Positions 29,927 to 42,032 of a stretch of DNA of 64,000 bases are shown piece by piece. The stretch is from Zingiber officinale (lineage: Eukaryota > Streptophyta > Magnoliopsida > Zingiberales > Zingiberaceae), in contig NC_055986.1 in assembly GCF_018446385.1 (NCBI RefSeq), forward strand, positions 28,765,593 through 28,829,592, in the 5' to 3' direction. The translations under genes and the position numbers were made by a program. Below the pieces are notes generated by a model. The model was not told the DNA's origin, did no database searches, and saw nothing but the letters and a program-made list of their open reading frames with translations. Position 1 is the first letter of the stretch. The number at the start of each line of letters is the position of its first letter.

Positions 29927-32447
29927 TCAATTTTTCATAATTGAGTTTTTTAAAAACTCACTCTCAATCGAAATCATAGCTAATGCATTCAATCTTGTTT
30001 GGGTCATGGTTGATCTCAAACAAGATTTCAACAACTTCAATTTAGAAAAACTTCTTTCTACAGATGCGACAGTCACCGGAATAGTTAATAATATTTTGTA
30101 TGCAATGAATGAATTCGGGAAACTATTCATTCTTTGCAAAAAAAATTAGTATTTCACTTGCTGTTTTTGTTTCCTTTGGCAGAATATGTTGTATGATTTT
30201 CAGTTCTTGATATAAGTTATCTCCATCCAAATCTGAAACATCTTATCTTGTACCATTTTTTCTTTGTAATTTCCTTTCAAGATTCTTACAACGAGCTTTC
30301 AAGTCCTCATCAATCAATGAACTCAACTTTTCAACTGTGAAAAGAAATCCAAAAAGATCTTCATATTTCTCATATTGCTCAAACCTTTTCTTCAATGACC
30401 CAATTGTTTGATCTACTATGAACAAGAAATAATGAACTCTAAAAGCTTTCTCGGCAGATTCTTGAGGTAGTTTTGAAGACTCATATGTAACCTCATCAAA
30501 ATGCCTTTTTCTATATATATGTCTTTTTTCAAGAAAAACATGATCAATCTCCATTGTTGAAGTAGGTTCTTTTGTTGTATTGATAGCTTGTCCAAATCCA
30601 AATTCTCTATACTCTTCAAAAGAAGCAATTAACCCCTTAATCTTGGTCATAGCAATGTCAATAAGCATGTTTTCAGATTGTAAGCTTTTGCTAACAATAT
30701 TAACTTTACCCAATATCTCATACCAAATAATCATACCCACTAAAAACTCAAAATTTCCAAGTTCAAATGTTGCTAAAGACTTAGCTTCACTTCTTATTTT
30801 AGAGTGAGTGTCTTTTTCTTCTGCAACTTGAAGTAAAGCTTCTCTGATTTGTTGAGCTTAAAGTACCACTGCTTTTACACTTTCAGTATTACTTTCCCAT
30901 CGAGTGATTGACAATGGCTTGAGAGTTAAGCCTTTTACCGTTACATGATCTATCAAAATCTTCCACCTCTTTGTAGAATGAGAAAATATTATATAAATCC
31001 ATTGTACTACTCCAAAAAAGTCTTTCGCTTTTCCACAGGAATTTGCAATATCACAAAGTATTAAATTCAAACAATGAAAACCACATGGAGTATACAATGC
31101 TCTAGGATTTATATCCAACAAATTTTTTTGTACGCCTTGGTGCCTCCCTTTCATATTTGCCCCATTATCATATCCCTACCCTCTCACATTATCAATATTA
31201 AGATCAAAACTCTTCAACACATTTTGCAGTTCTTCAAACAAGTCTTGTCATGCTGTATCATCCACTTTTAAAAATCTCAAAAAGTATTCTTCTACTTTCA
31301 TTGGGCTTGTAGAAACATCGACACATCTTATAATTAAAGTCATTTGCTCTTGGTTACTAACATCAAGAGTGCAATCAAGTATTACAGAAAAGAACTTAGT
31401 ATTTTTAATGATTTCAAGAATAGAACTCTTTATTTGAGAAGCTAACAAGCATATCAATTCATTCTGAATTTTGTGGCTAAGATAATGATGATGTGTATTT
31501 CTTTCAATATGTTCCCTCATCACTGAGTCCCACTAAGCAATCATCTCAACAGCAGCCATAAAATTTCCATTGTTATTATCATAAAGTTTCTCATTACTAC
31601 CACGAAATGCTATATTTTGTTTAGCAAAAAATTTCACAAGTGAAATTAATCGGTGTAATACCTTCCTCCAATGCTCTTTTGCCTTCTTGATTTGATCTTG
31701 AATAGCATGATCAATTGTTGTACCCTTCATTAACCTGATATGCAACTCAGACCAACTAACATAATAATTGATATGCTCAATACTTGTCTCATGTTCTTTA
31801 AGTCTGCTACTAAGATGCCCTCAATCACAGTATCCCTCATTTGCTAGTTGACTTGGTTGAGGCCCCCTTTTGAACAACTTGCAACAAAAACAAAATGCTT
31901 TATCAAGTGCTTGTGATTAGACCAACCAATCTTTATGGTGCTTTTGACCATTTGGCAAAATCCGAGTATAGAAATCTAAAGAGAATCGTCTATTTGATTT
32001 ATCTTTGGGGCATTTCCCTGTTAATACATCTCTTATAGGGTCCTTTTCCACTAATTGATCTCTTCCACTTGGGATCTAAATTCTCCCAATTTTTAGGATA
32101 AAAAATGTCAAGTGGAATTGATGAACTTGGTTCTTCATTCACTTCATTAATAACATCATCATCACTTTCAGAATAATTATTTTTAAAATCTAAGTCATCA
32201 CCACTTTTATTGTCTTCAATCTCATTCACATCTCCCTCTATATCATTTTCAATGGCTAAGCCTTCATGTAATTCATTGTCATTGTTTTCTTATTTTTCTT
32301 CATTAACCAGATCTTCAAGTGATGAATTTTTCGATTCTTTGACAATAAATCTGTCAATTGCCTGCCCCTCTTTGAGACTCAATAAATTCTTCAACTCTTT
32401 TTTTCCCGCTTATCATGTCCTGATAGATACTTTCTAGTATCAGACAT
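29927..32447 (-). pseudogene. hAT transposase (TTF zinc finger/DUF4371 type)
   Basis: The start ATG at 32447 reads MSDTRKYLSGHDKREKK, a typical N-terminus. In order: TTF-type finger region (DIFYPKNWENLDPKWKRSI, 32130-32060), DUF4371 region ([18 protein letters not shown] and [19 protein letters not shown], about 31520-31300), RNase H-like core (MKGRHQGVQKNLLDINPRA and CGFHCLNLILCDIANSCGKA, 31154 on), and the C-terminal hAT dimerisation domain (LLTIPVTVASVERSFSKLKL, about 30115-29960). The reading frame is cut into at least six pieces by stops and frameshifts, so it cannot make active transposase. Normal function: cut-and-paste transposition of its own element. Confidence 0.85.
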
Positions 32448-32984
32448 TCTAATTTTCTACAAAGAAAAAAATCAAACTCTCAAACAGCCATTTATTATAG
32501 ATATTAGACAAGCATTTATTATAAAATGTTCATTTTACAACTCAATTTCCTATTAAAATGAATCCTTGCTCCATGAAGCTATTGAGAAACACAAGCAGAG
32601 AGAAAAATATGATAACATATTAACATTTATCATGGAAGAAAACAACATGCTAATTGCTAAGTAAAACATATGAGAAGGAAAAATATGATTCATATGAAGA
32701 TACAATAGTCCAAATAGAGGGGAACTGGAAGAATTGAAAACCAAAAAATTTACCTTGATTCTCTTGTGGAAATTCTTAAAGTTTAGCCGTTTAGGGAAGG
32801 TGTTGCTGGCGTCCTAGGTATCTCCAAATCTTGGAAGAATGCAAGGAAATAGGGAGACAGAGAAAGAGGAACAAGAGATGTTTCTAAAAAAGTGTAAAAC
32901 TGCATCATCAATAAGAAGAAAGGAATTGCATAAGTGCGCTGTAACAGAAGAAAATCAAATATTTGCATGATTATGCATGCTAAT

Positions 32985-33477
32985 TAGAGCTATCAGATGG
33001 ACCAATCCGTGGCGGGACGGGTCGGCCCGTGGCGGGCTAACCATTTGGCGGGGAAGGGCGGGCCAACCCGCCAACTTGGCGGGTTGGGAAATTTCCAACC
33101 CAACCCATTCTAAGGCGGGTTGTGGGTTTGGCGGGCCAACCCGCGGGCCCATCAAAAATTTAAAAAAAAAATAAAAAATATTTCATATCTTCAACATTTT
33201 ACTTCGAAAAAGTTTTCTACAATTAAATGTATACATAAACATGTATTTTAAATATAAATGAACACAAACGAGTACTTATGTTGGATGAAAAGTACTATTT
33301 TTATTTCAAAATTATAACAAAGAGAGATAATAAATTTACCTAAAACTTAGCGCGGGTCGCTGGCATAGGCGGGTCGGCCCACGGCGGACTTGGGTTGATA
33401 AAATTTCAACCCAACCCGCTTAAATTGTTTGGCGAGGCGAGCCAACCCGACGGGCCCAACCCAAATTGACGGCTCTA
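32985..33477. mobile_element. hAT-type MITE inside the hAT element
   Basis: Starts TAGAGCTATCA, and reads TAGAGCCGTCA on the other strand at its end. Perfect 8-bp duplication ATGCTAAT (32977-32984; 33478-33485). The two end regions are rich in 'ggcgggccaacccgc' motifs around an AT-rich middle. Non-coding, 493 bp. Similar in build but not in termini to the MITE at 29088. Confidence 0.9.
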
Positions 33478-34338
33478 ATGCTAATTGCATGTCATACTAC
33501 AATCGAACATGTAAATAATTAGCTTTATTTAACAGGTAATACTACCATGTCTCTGTCGAGCCTTCGGTAAACAGTAAAAGTAGAAAAGGCGGCACCTTTA
33601 GGTTTAGCGAAGATGGAGGAAGAAATATCTGCATGGTTATTTTTTTTTTGGCACTTTTACAAAAAAATCCCATAATAGTTTCTAATTTATAAGTAGGTAC
33701 TTTTAATTAAATTTTTTACATGGGTTAACTTTGATATAAAATATATAAAAAAAAGTGGGTCCTCCAAGAAATGGGGCCCTGTGCGTCAGCCCCATGTTGA
33801 CCGCATCAGGGCCGGTTTTGACCACCGTCCTGTTGCTTGGCTAAGCGGGTCAGCCGCTTGGCCAGGACTACACTCTACCCACGGTCAGGTCCCACTGTTT
33901 TAGCCGAGCGGATAGCCGATCGGCCGAGAGTCCTCCGTTCTGTCAAATTCAGTTGTCATTCCGTGTGGTGTCTGTGTAATAACCTGCCTTCCTTCGTTTG
34001 AACAACATGATCCGGTCTCCCTCAGCATCTCGATAATATGACTTGAGCGCTTGGTTATGGTATTCTCCCGAGCTAGAAGGATTATTCGCTCAAGCATGTC
34101 CCCCGTCGGTCGAACCCTACCTGTCTCAACGGACCGTTGTATTTATCCTCCGTTCAGCTCTTTGACACTTAGGCATTGACCATCTTGACTTTGACCTCTA
34201 TCCTGGTGGTTGACCTCGTGCCAGGCGAGCCTCCTCTTATCGCTGCATCGCTATATAAAGGCCTTATGTTCTGTATTTTCAATTATCAATTTTAGATTCA
34301 ATAATATGACTAGTTTTTTCTTTTTCTTAATTTCTACA

Positions 34339-34350
34339 TGGTATCAGAGC
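34339..34350 (+). other. Primer binding site of copia 2
   Basis: TGGTATCAGAGC directly after the 5' LTR; complementary to the 3' end of initiator methionine tRNA, the usual primer of plant copia elements. Confidence 0.9.
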
Positions 34351-36860
34351 AATGTTCTCTTTCTCTGACCTAATTTTTTCTGCCGCCCCCTGTTATTGCT
34401 TCCTTTTACAGCTGTCATCTCCTACTGCTATTGCCGATTTTGACGTCGACGACTTGTCCTACCAATTTTGACGCCAACACTCTTTTCTGACGATTTCGAC
34501 GTCGACGTCCTATGTTGTTGATTTCAGAGCCGATGCTTTTTTCTATCGATTTTGGTGCCGACTGCCTGTGTTATTGATTTTGGTATTGACGTCCTTTTAT
34601 ACTAATTTCGACACCAACACTCTGTGCTGCCAATTTCTACATTTGACATCCTTTTCTGCCTTGAATTCTCTGTGTGATCACGGGTCGTCCTGACACCATT
34701 TTTTTACGGATCATACAGATGTGTATCCTTACAGTTTGGTTATTCTGAGCATTATTCGTTCTGTCATCATGCCTGGTCGTACAGATGCTTCATGGAAATC
34801 TAATTCATATATATTGGAGTAATTCCAACAGTTCCTTGCTTTATAGCCCTCTGTCATGTCAGCTTCCTCTCATATATGTTTGTCATCGTTTGGTATTTCA
34901 GGTATATCTTCATTCTTATGGGATTTGGACTCTGGTGCCTCCCATCATATGTTATTTAATTATCATCTTTTGTTTCTTTTTCTCCCCGTTCATCTATATC
35001 TATTGTGACTGCTGATGGTACTGCTATGTTATTAGTAGGTGTCGGTTCAATTGTTATATCTTGTTTATCTCTTATTGATGTTTATTATATTCCGAGTCTT
35101 ACTTTAAATCTTATTTCTGTTAGTCAATTATGTGAGTCTAGATATCTAGTCTTTTTTTCCTTCATCCAATTGTTATGTTCAGGACCCGCAATCTCAGAGG
35201 CTAATTAGGACAAGTCGTAGGCAAGGAAGACTCTATGTTTTAGATCAACTCAAAGTACCAGAAATTGTAACTTCAAATGTGAATTTATAATCTTTTCATC
35301 TAAATCACTCATCTTTTGATTTTTATTTGTGACACTCTTGTTTAGGTCATATTTCAGCATCTCGTTTGTAGTTTTTAACTTTTACAGGAGTATTAGGACC
35401 TTTAAAAAGTTCTGATATTTTTTATTATACTGGTTATAAATTGGCTAAATTTTCTATCTTACTATTTTCTAAAAATCTTTCTTTTTCTTCTGTTTCATTT
35501 GATTTTATCCATTTTGATGTGTGGGGAGCATTTCCTATTCCTATAAAAGGGAGGGGGGGTCAAGGTATTATGTTTCGTTTATTGATGATTGCACTCGTTA
35601 TACTTGGGTCTATCTTATGAAACGCATGTCTAATTATCTTACCATTTTCAACAACTTTAGAGCTCTTGTGAAAACTCAATATTTTAGTGTTATAAAGTGT
35701 TTTCGTTGTGATTTAGGGGGTGAATGCACTTCGAATCATTTTTCACAATTACTTGTTGCTGATGGTACTATTCATCAAACCTTTTGTACAGATACTCCTG
35801 AACAGAATGGTGTGGTTGAACGAAAACATAGACATCTTGTTGAAACAACCCATTCATTTTTATTATCTGCCAGTGTTCCTAGTACCTTTGGGGGGGGGGG
35901 GACAATCCTTACCGCTTCTTACGTGATTAATAGAATTCCAACCTCACACAATTTAGGCTTGTCACTTTTTGAAAAATTATATGGGCATGCTCCTCTCCAT
36001 TCTTCTTTGCGTGTTTTTGGTTGTACTTGCTTTGTCCTTCATCCACATGTCGAGCGTAATAAATTAGTCTTTCGGTATGTTTTTGTGTCTTTTTGGGTTA
36101 TGATGTTACTCAAAAAGGATATCGTTGTTTTGATCCCATTAGTCAAAAATTGTATGTCTCTTGTCATGTTGTATTTCTTGAGCATATTCCATTCTTTTCT
36201 ATTCCAACTAATTTATATAATATGACAAAGTCATATCTACTTTGTATTGATCCTTTCAATACTGACACTAAGGAAGTTTACCCTCAGCTCCTACTGGTAG
36301 CTCAACTGAATCTGGTACTTTGGTTCCTAAGATATCCGCTCCACATGCTCCTCCTTCTGCCACTATCCAATCATCTCCTGAGGTTGCGGATGATCCTTCT
36401 CTCTACCGTCGTCAATCCACTCGCATTCGTAAGTCTACTAAACTGTCAGATTTTACTTACTCTTGTTATTCTCATTCTTTTGCTTCATTTGTTGTATTTA
36501 TTCATTGTCTTTCTGAGTCTGTATTCTATATATAAGCTGTTTGTAACCCACTTTGACAGAGTGCTATGACTGAGGAACTAACTGCTTTGCATTAGACTCA
36601 TACATGAGATTTGGTTTCGTTGCCACTAGGAAAACACACTATTGGTTCTCGTTGAGTATATAAGATAAAAACTAAATCTGATGGATCTATCAAGCGATAC
36701 AAAGCTCGTCTTATTTCTAAAAGTTATTCTCAGGAGTATGACATGGATTAAGAGAAAACATTTGCTCCTATTGTAAAAATGATGACTGCTTTACTCTAAT
36801 TACTGTTGCTTCTGTTCGTCAATGGAGAATATCTCAGATGGATGTCAAGAATGCATTTCT

Positions 36861-38191
36861 TGATAGATCGGATGCAAGCAATAGAGGGGGGTGAATATCG
36901 CTTCTTTTAAAACTTTTCTTTTACTTTTAAATCAGAATCGTGCAGCGAAAATAAGAAAAGAGACAAAATCGTTTACTTCGTTCGGAGCCTAGCTCGACTC
37001 CTACTCGAAGGCCCACGACCCTTGACCACACCGATGGGCAAAGCACTAAAACTCTTCTTTCTGAAATCTTCGGAAAGAAGCAGATCGTACAAGTACAATG
37101 AAATAAGATAGTAGCACTCCTACTATCTTATTTTAATTTAAGTGCAATATGAAAATAAATATACTGACAATATGTGAAAGTTGAAGCTCGGTCAGCACTT
37201 GCTTGCGTGTAGAAGATTTGTAGAGCAGTAACACGAACAGCAACAGCTAGCACAGAGATTAACTTCAAACCCAAATAGTGTTCTTCAGCCCTGGACCTCG
37301 AGCTCTCTTTTATAAGAACCGTCGACGTTCGGTCGACCGATCCCTGGGTTCGGTCGATCAAACCCGCTCCATTCCTTCTGTGCTGAGATTCGCTGAGATA
37401 TGATCTTCGAGCATTAACTGATCTTTAATGGTTCAGTCGACCGATAACCTTGTTCAGTCGACCGAACGATGGACTTTCCTTCTCGCCGAGATTCGCACTT
37501 AATGCTCCATTAATGCTTTTACTGTTTAGTCGACTGAACCTCATTTTCGGTTGACCGATCATGCCGTGATACCATATTTGCGAGCCTGATCTGTTTTGTC
37601 ATTTTTGCCTGTTCGGTCGATCGAACCTTTGTTCGATCGACTGATAAAATATCTTTTTCGATCGACTGATCCTCCTGTTCAATCGACCGAACCCTTGGTC
37701 AAATGAAGCTTTCTGAGTGCTGGTCGCGTGGCCGCTGACAAAGCCTGATTATGAGTTCTGAGTCAAAAGTTATGACCATTTGAAGTTCAAGGGGTCATAT
37801 GATTCTGCAACACAAAGTTAGTTCGATATAACAATAATATTTCTGCAAAACAAAGTTAGCACAGTTATAATACATGAGTAGTAATATGCATGAGTATAAC
37901 AGTTAGGATTGTCTTGATCTCAACTTGGAAACCTTCCCAGTTTCTTCAGTTGGATCAGCGACCTTACGTTGTTGCCTTCAGGAACCCGACCTCACTGTCG
38001 CTCCTCTAATTATTTACCTCAACCTACCTGCCAAACGTTGGGTCCTCCAGACCTGTTTGGATGACTAGGACTTTCTCGATTGAGTAAATAGCCTGCACAC
38101 TTAGCCAAATCATCAAATCATAACAAGATTTAACTTGAACCTTTGACAACATCAAAACTCAGGTTTGATTCTGGTGCACCTTGCACTAATA
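36861..38191 (-). mobile_element. Solo LTR 'C' (1.33 kb) in the copia 2 RT region
   Basis: Begins TGATAGATCGG and ends GCACTAATA; read on the other strand this is a TGTTAG-like start with one change. Perfect 5-bp duplication TTTCT (36856-36860; 38192-38196). Taking it out restores the conserved copia stretch NAFLNGDLHEEVY at the site. No coding domain is seen. Between about 37318 and 37700 it carries about ten copies of a degenerate palindrome, TCGGTCGACCGA. Family unidentified. Confidence 0.88.
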
Positions 38192-39394
38192 TTTCTAAAT
38201 GGTGACCTTCATGAAGAAGTTTATATGACACCTCCTCCTGGTATTTCACACTAACTTGGTGAAGTTTGCAGGCTTCGTATAGAGCTTTATGGTCTTAAAC
38301 AAGCACCTCGTGCTTGTTTAAGAAGTTCTCTACAGTGATTACTTTGCTTGATTTTCATCCTAGTAATCATGATTCAGCATTGTTTGTTAGATGTACGAGT
38401 GCAGGTCATATTCTTTTATCATTATATGTTGATGACATGATTATTACTGGTGATGATTTTGATGAAATTACTTCCTTGAAGTCTGAGTTGGCTCATTGTT
38501 TTGCTATGAAAGACTTGGGTATGCTACGCTACTTTCTGGGTATTGAGGTTGCTTATTCCCCGAAAGGTTATCTTTTATCCCGGCCAAAGTATATATTTGA
38601 TCTGTTTGAGTGTACTCGTCTTACTGATAATAGAGTCGTTGATACTCCTATTGAGACTAATGCTCGATATTCTCCATCTGATAGCTCACCTTTGTCGGAT
38701 CTTAGTTTGTACAAAACTATTGTTGGAAGCTTGGTTTATCTCACTATGACTCGTCCAGATATTGCATATGTTATTCATGTGGTTAGTCAATTTGTCCCTG
38801 CATCAACTACAGTTAATTGGGCTACTGTTCTTCGTATTCTCAGGTATTTTCGGGGCACTCAATTTCAAAGCCTTTTATTTTCTTCTACTTCATCTCTTGA
38901 ACTATGTGTATACTCTAATGTGGATTGAGCTGGTGATCCTATGAATTGTAAATCTACCACTGACTTCTACATTTTTCTTGGTGATTCCCTCATTTCTTGG
39001 AAGAGTAAGAAGCAAGATATTATTTCTAGATCTTTCATAGAAGCTAAGTATCATTGCATAATGTTAACTACTTGTGAGATAGTTTGGTTGCATTAGTTGC
39101 TTACAAATATGAGTATTTCTCTTCATCAACCTACTCCGTTATATTGTGATAATCAGAGTATTATTCAAATTACACGCAATTCAGTTTTCATGAGCGAACT
39201 AAACATATTGAAATTGATTGTCATGTTACTCATCACCATTTTCAGATTGACACCATCACATTACCTTTTGTTCCTTCAAAGTTACAGATTATTGATATGT
39301 TTATCAAGTCACATTCTGTTTCACGCTTTCGTTTCTTATCTGATAAACTCTCAATGCTTCTAGCTGTAGCATCGTGAGTTTGAGGGGGGGGGGA

Positions 39395-39574
39395 TATTAG
39401 ATTATATATATTTATTTGTTTATTGCTTTTAGGACAATTTGATCTTTTCCCTCTTTATATTTAGAGTTTAGGGTTTCTTAACTAAACTATATAAAGACCT
39501 TATACTCTGTATTTCTAATTATTAATTTTGGATTAAATAATATGACTAATTTTTTCTTTTTATTAATTTCTACA
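39395..39574 (+). repeat. 3' LTR of copia 2
   Basis: 180 bp beginning TATTAGATTATATA after the tract TTTGAGGGGGGGGGGA and ending TTTCTACA; pairs with the split 5' LTR. Confidence 0.9.
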
Positions 39575-39601
39575 TTATTATTATTATTATTATTATTATT
39601 T
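39575..39601. repeat. (TTA)n microsatellite at the copia 2 target site
   Basis: Nine TTA-type units directly after the 3' LTR. Confidence 0.9.
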
Positions 39602-40194
39602 AATTGACACCAACTTACACCCCACATAAATTTTCATAAATTGGAAAATTTTCACAGCGAACGACCCATAAGTCCAGTGTTCTTAAGTCAACTATCCATT
39701 AAGAGAAATTTATCTGTTAATTCATCGAAGTTAAGATTTGATCCTTAAATATCTAAGAAACTAAGAAAGCACTTGCCGCTCCACCATTGCTCGGAGGCAT
39801 GAAGTGTTCTAATTATTTGAGTTGGCATGAAGTGTTCTAATTTGTCCCGTACAATGGTTAGATCTCCAAGTGCGGATTTCAAGAATTTTAAGATCAAGAC
39901 TCAACTGTGGTGAATTGTAGGAGATTTTTCCTCCAATGGATAGTGGACTTGAGAAAGTAGACTGTCTGGATATACCACTATGAGTGTCTCTTAATTTACC
40001 TTGATGTCTAGTAGAAAATTTTCATAGAGCTAAATTAGTAATTTTCAAAATTAATTGGTTTGAATTCAGTTCTTAATTAAAAATAATTCGGACTGATGTC
40101 TCTATTGAGGCCTTAGTTTTAATACCAAGTTGCACTTAAGCAAAGTGTGCTTATGGTTTTGTAAAAATTAGGCAAAAGATGATTACGCTCGCCT
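39602..40194. other. Unclassified repeat-like sequence
   Basis: No coding signal. 'gcatgaagtgttctaatt' appears twice (about 39797 and 39827), and a related 'gaagtgttctaatta' occurs at 28701 on the left side of copia 2. It probably continues at 41063 beyond solo LTR 'D'. Confidence 0.45.
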
Positions 40195-40199
40195 ATAAC

Positions 40200-41062
40200 T
40201 GTTGGAGTAATCTAGGTGCCTTAGGTTTTGATGTTTGGATAAAAGTTTAAGTTTGGTTTATTGTTGTATATAATATGCATTGTGAGTGTGCAGGATGCAT
40301 GTACAACAATGTAAATCTAAGTATAACTTGGTAATGGATGAAGTCCCGGAGGCGCAATCTCTTGGCAAAGGAAGACCCGACAACAATGACAAGACCGATG
40401 GAAGCTTCAGAAGACAAAGCGTGAAGGATGAGGAGACATCCGAGAGACGTGAGGCCGATGGAGGAGGCTAGAATGCTAAGTCTAGGTTGTGCGGACAAGG
40501 ACGAGTGCATGAGAGACTGTACTCAGGGTAAAATTCTAGTGTATACTGTAGCGTTACTGTAATAGTTGACTGGTGTTTTCATCAGTCGACTGGTAGTTGA
40601 CCGTTGGCTTGTAACAGTCGAATTTTACTTAGCACCAGTCGACTGATGGCAGGAACACAGTTAGATGTTTCCTCTCGAGCTCTATTAAATAGAGATCGGA
40701 GGTGCTTGGTCATGATTGACGAAAATAGAGGTAGTTAACTCCTATTAGAGTTTCCAAAGTGCTCTTGTGTACCTAGCGTGCTTGTGTGAGTTTGTGGCGA
40801 GCTTTCTCCATCCACAAGGAGCTACGTGAGCTAGTCGGAGGTTTTTCGGGGAGTCATCCATAGACGGTTCATGATTGTCCACCTTACGAACAACCTGGAA
40901 TAGGAGTTTTATCTCCGAACCATGTTAAATCAGCATGTTAGGTTCACTTTCTCTTATTAATATTTATTTTTATATTTTACTGTGCATACTAACTATTGTA
41001 GGAAATAAACGTTAAGTGAATCACTATTCACTTCCCTACTAACAAGCATCAAAGTCTCAACA
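40200..41062 (+). mobile_element. Probable solo LTR 'D' (about 0.86 kb)
   Basis: Starts TGTTGGAG and ends TCTCAACA; flanks ATAAC / ATAAT form an imperfect 5-bp duplication. Contains several GTCGACTG palindromic motifs (40560-40645) like those of solo LTR 'C', and a 61-codon open frame with no domain. The right boundary is less certain than the left. Confidence 0.55.
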
Positions 41063-41820
41063 ATAATGTCTCTGTTAGTTCGTCCCAACGAAAAAGGTAT
41101 TAAGAGATAAAACATATCTTCCAAAAAGCTCATTGATGAGCAAAGATTCAATCGAAATTTAAAGATTAGTCCAGTCGATACTTTAAGTTCAGTCCTTTTT
41201 TTTTAATATTGATTATTTCATTATGTTGATTCAGTTTCTATTATAAATTTTATCAATTAAGCTGATTGAGTTTTTTTATTAAATAAAACAATTAAGAAAT
41301 ATTAATATTTAATTTTTCGATCAGGTTGAAAAAAAAAATATGTTAGTTCGATTTAATTTTAATGGAACGATCACCCCTATAATACCAGCTGGGCCTAGAT
41401 ATGGTTATGGTAAAGACACATATCTCAAAATCTCATATAATAATATAATAATATCTGATGTCTTAATTATGACATCAGAGAGGACCTTAATAATTCGATC
41501 CCTAATCATTAATTATATTGCTTGATTGAGCCCTATCTTGTTCCATCTATACATCCAATTTATTACCCTTGGGATAATAGTGTCCCTAAAATGGTTTCTC
41601 AGATTTTCAATCCTCTAAAAATTGAGTCCTAAAGAATAAATTTTCTTTAATAAATAATTAATCTAAAAATATTGGATTATTGAGCTGTCTATTATGAATA
41701 TTTCATAATTTATGTTAATAATCGATAGAAAACTTTTATAGTATTACATCGATTAGACTATATAAGTTGAATATACAAAGTTAACTAATTTTTTTTAAAA
41801 AATAAATAAATAAAAAATAC
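41063..41820. other. Intergenic, no gene seen
   Basis: AT-rich sequence between the LTR and a SINE; no domain in its single short frame. Confidence 0.45.
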
Positions 41821-41835
41821 ATCTAATTTGTTAGT

Positions 41836-42017
41836 TAGAAGGGGAGACTTGACGAACGATAAAATTATTATCATGTCACCAAAAGATTACGAGTTCGAAT
41901 TTTGAAAATAACCTCTTATAAAAATTAGGATAAAATCATCGTACAATGAATCTTTTCTCGAGACCCCGTATAATGAGAACTTCATGCACTGGATTATTTT
42001 ATTTTATTTTTTTAAAA
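41836..42017 (+). mobile_element. Au-type SINE, diverged
   Basis: The 'gaaggggagacttg' start, B-box-like 'gagttcgaattttg', and 'cttcatgcactggat' end followed by a T-rich tail match the Au-SINE layout. Perfect 15-bp target duplication ATCTAATTTGTTAGT (41821-41835; 42018-42032). Confidence 0.85.
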
Positions 42018-42032
42018 ATCTAATTTGTTAGT

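Larger units (their letters stand above)
29678..33821 (-). mobile_element. hAT DNA transposon, defective
   Basis: Flanked by an 8-bp duplication CCACTGTC / CCACCGTC (29670-29677; 33822-33829) with one change. The ends AGGCCTGGTCCTAGAC and, on the other strand, a CCGGCCCTGA-bearing end are imperfect inverted repeats. It carries a decayed transposase (29927-32447) and a later MITE (32985-33477). Subterminal 'gggccc' motifs occur on both sides (about 29730, 33772). Length 4144 bp including the MITE. Confidence 0.85.
28819..34250 (-). mobile_element. Solo LTR 'B', expanded by later insertions
   Basis: Begins TCATCCTGTC and ends GCTGCATCG, flanked by the 5-bp duplication CTATA (28814-28818; 34251-34255). 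Removing it rejoins the 5' LTR of copia 2, which then matches the 3' LTR. It aligns from end to end with solo LTR 'A' at 9551-10515. Its own length is roughly 0.84 kb; the rest is an hAT MITE (29088-29533) and an hAT element (29678-33821). It has two copies of the palindrome-bearing unit found three times in 'A' (33834-33940), and a minus-strand TATA-like box near 29062. Confidence 0.85.
28734..39574 (+). mobile_element. Ty1/copia retrotransposon 2 with nested insertions
   Basis: Short LTRs (about 170-180 bp) start TATTAGATTATATA and end TTTCTACA. The 5' LTR lies at 28734-28818 plus 34256-34338 because solo LTR 'B' sits in it; the 3' LTR is 39395-39574. Target duplication TTATT (28729-28733; 39575-39579), weak because the DNA is simple. 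The primer site TGGTATCAGAGC follows the 5' LTR. Parts in order: protease-like DSGASHH (about 34930), integrase core (about 35520-35880), reverse transcriptase (about 36700-36860, continuing 38197; YVDDM near 38430), RNase H (about 38920-39060), purine tract, LTR. It is broken in many places. The LTRs differ at very roughly 15-20% by eye, so it is old. The short LTRs suggest the Ale lineage, unproven. Confidence 0.9.
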
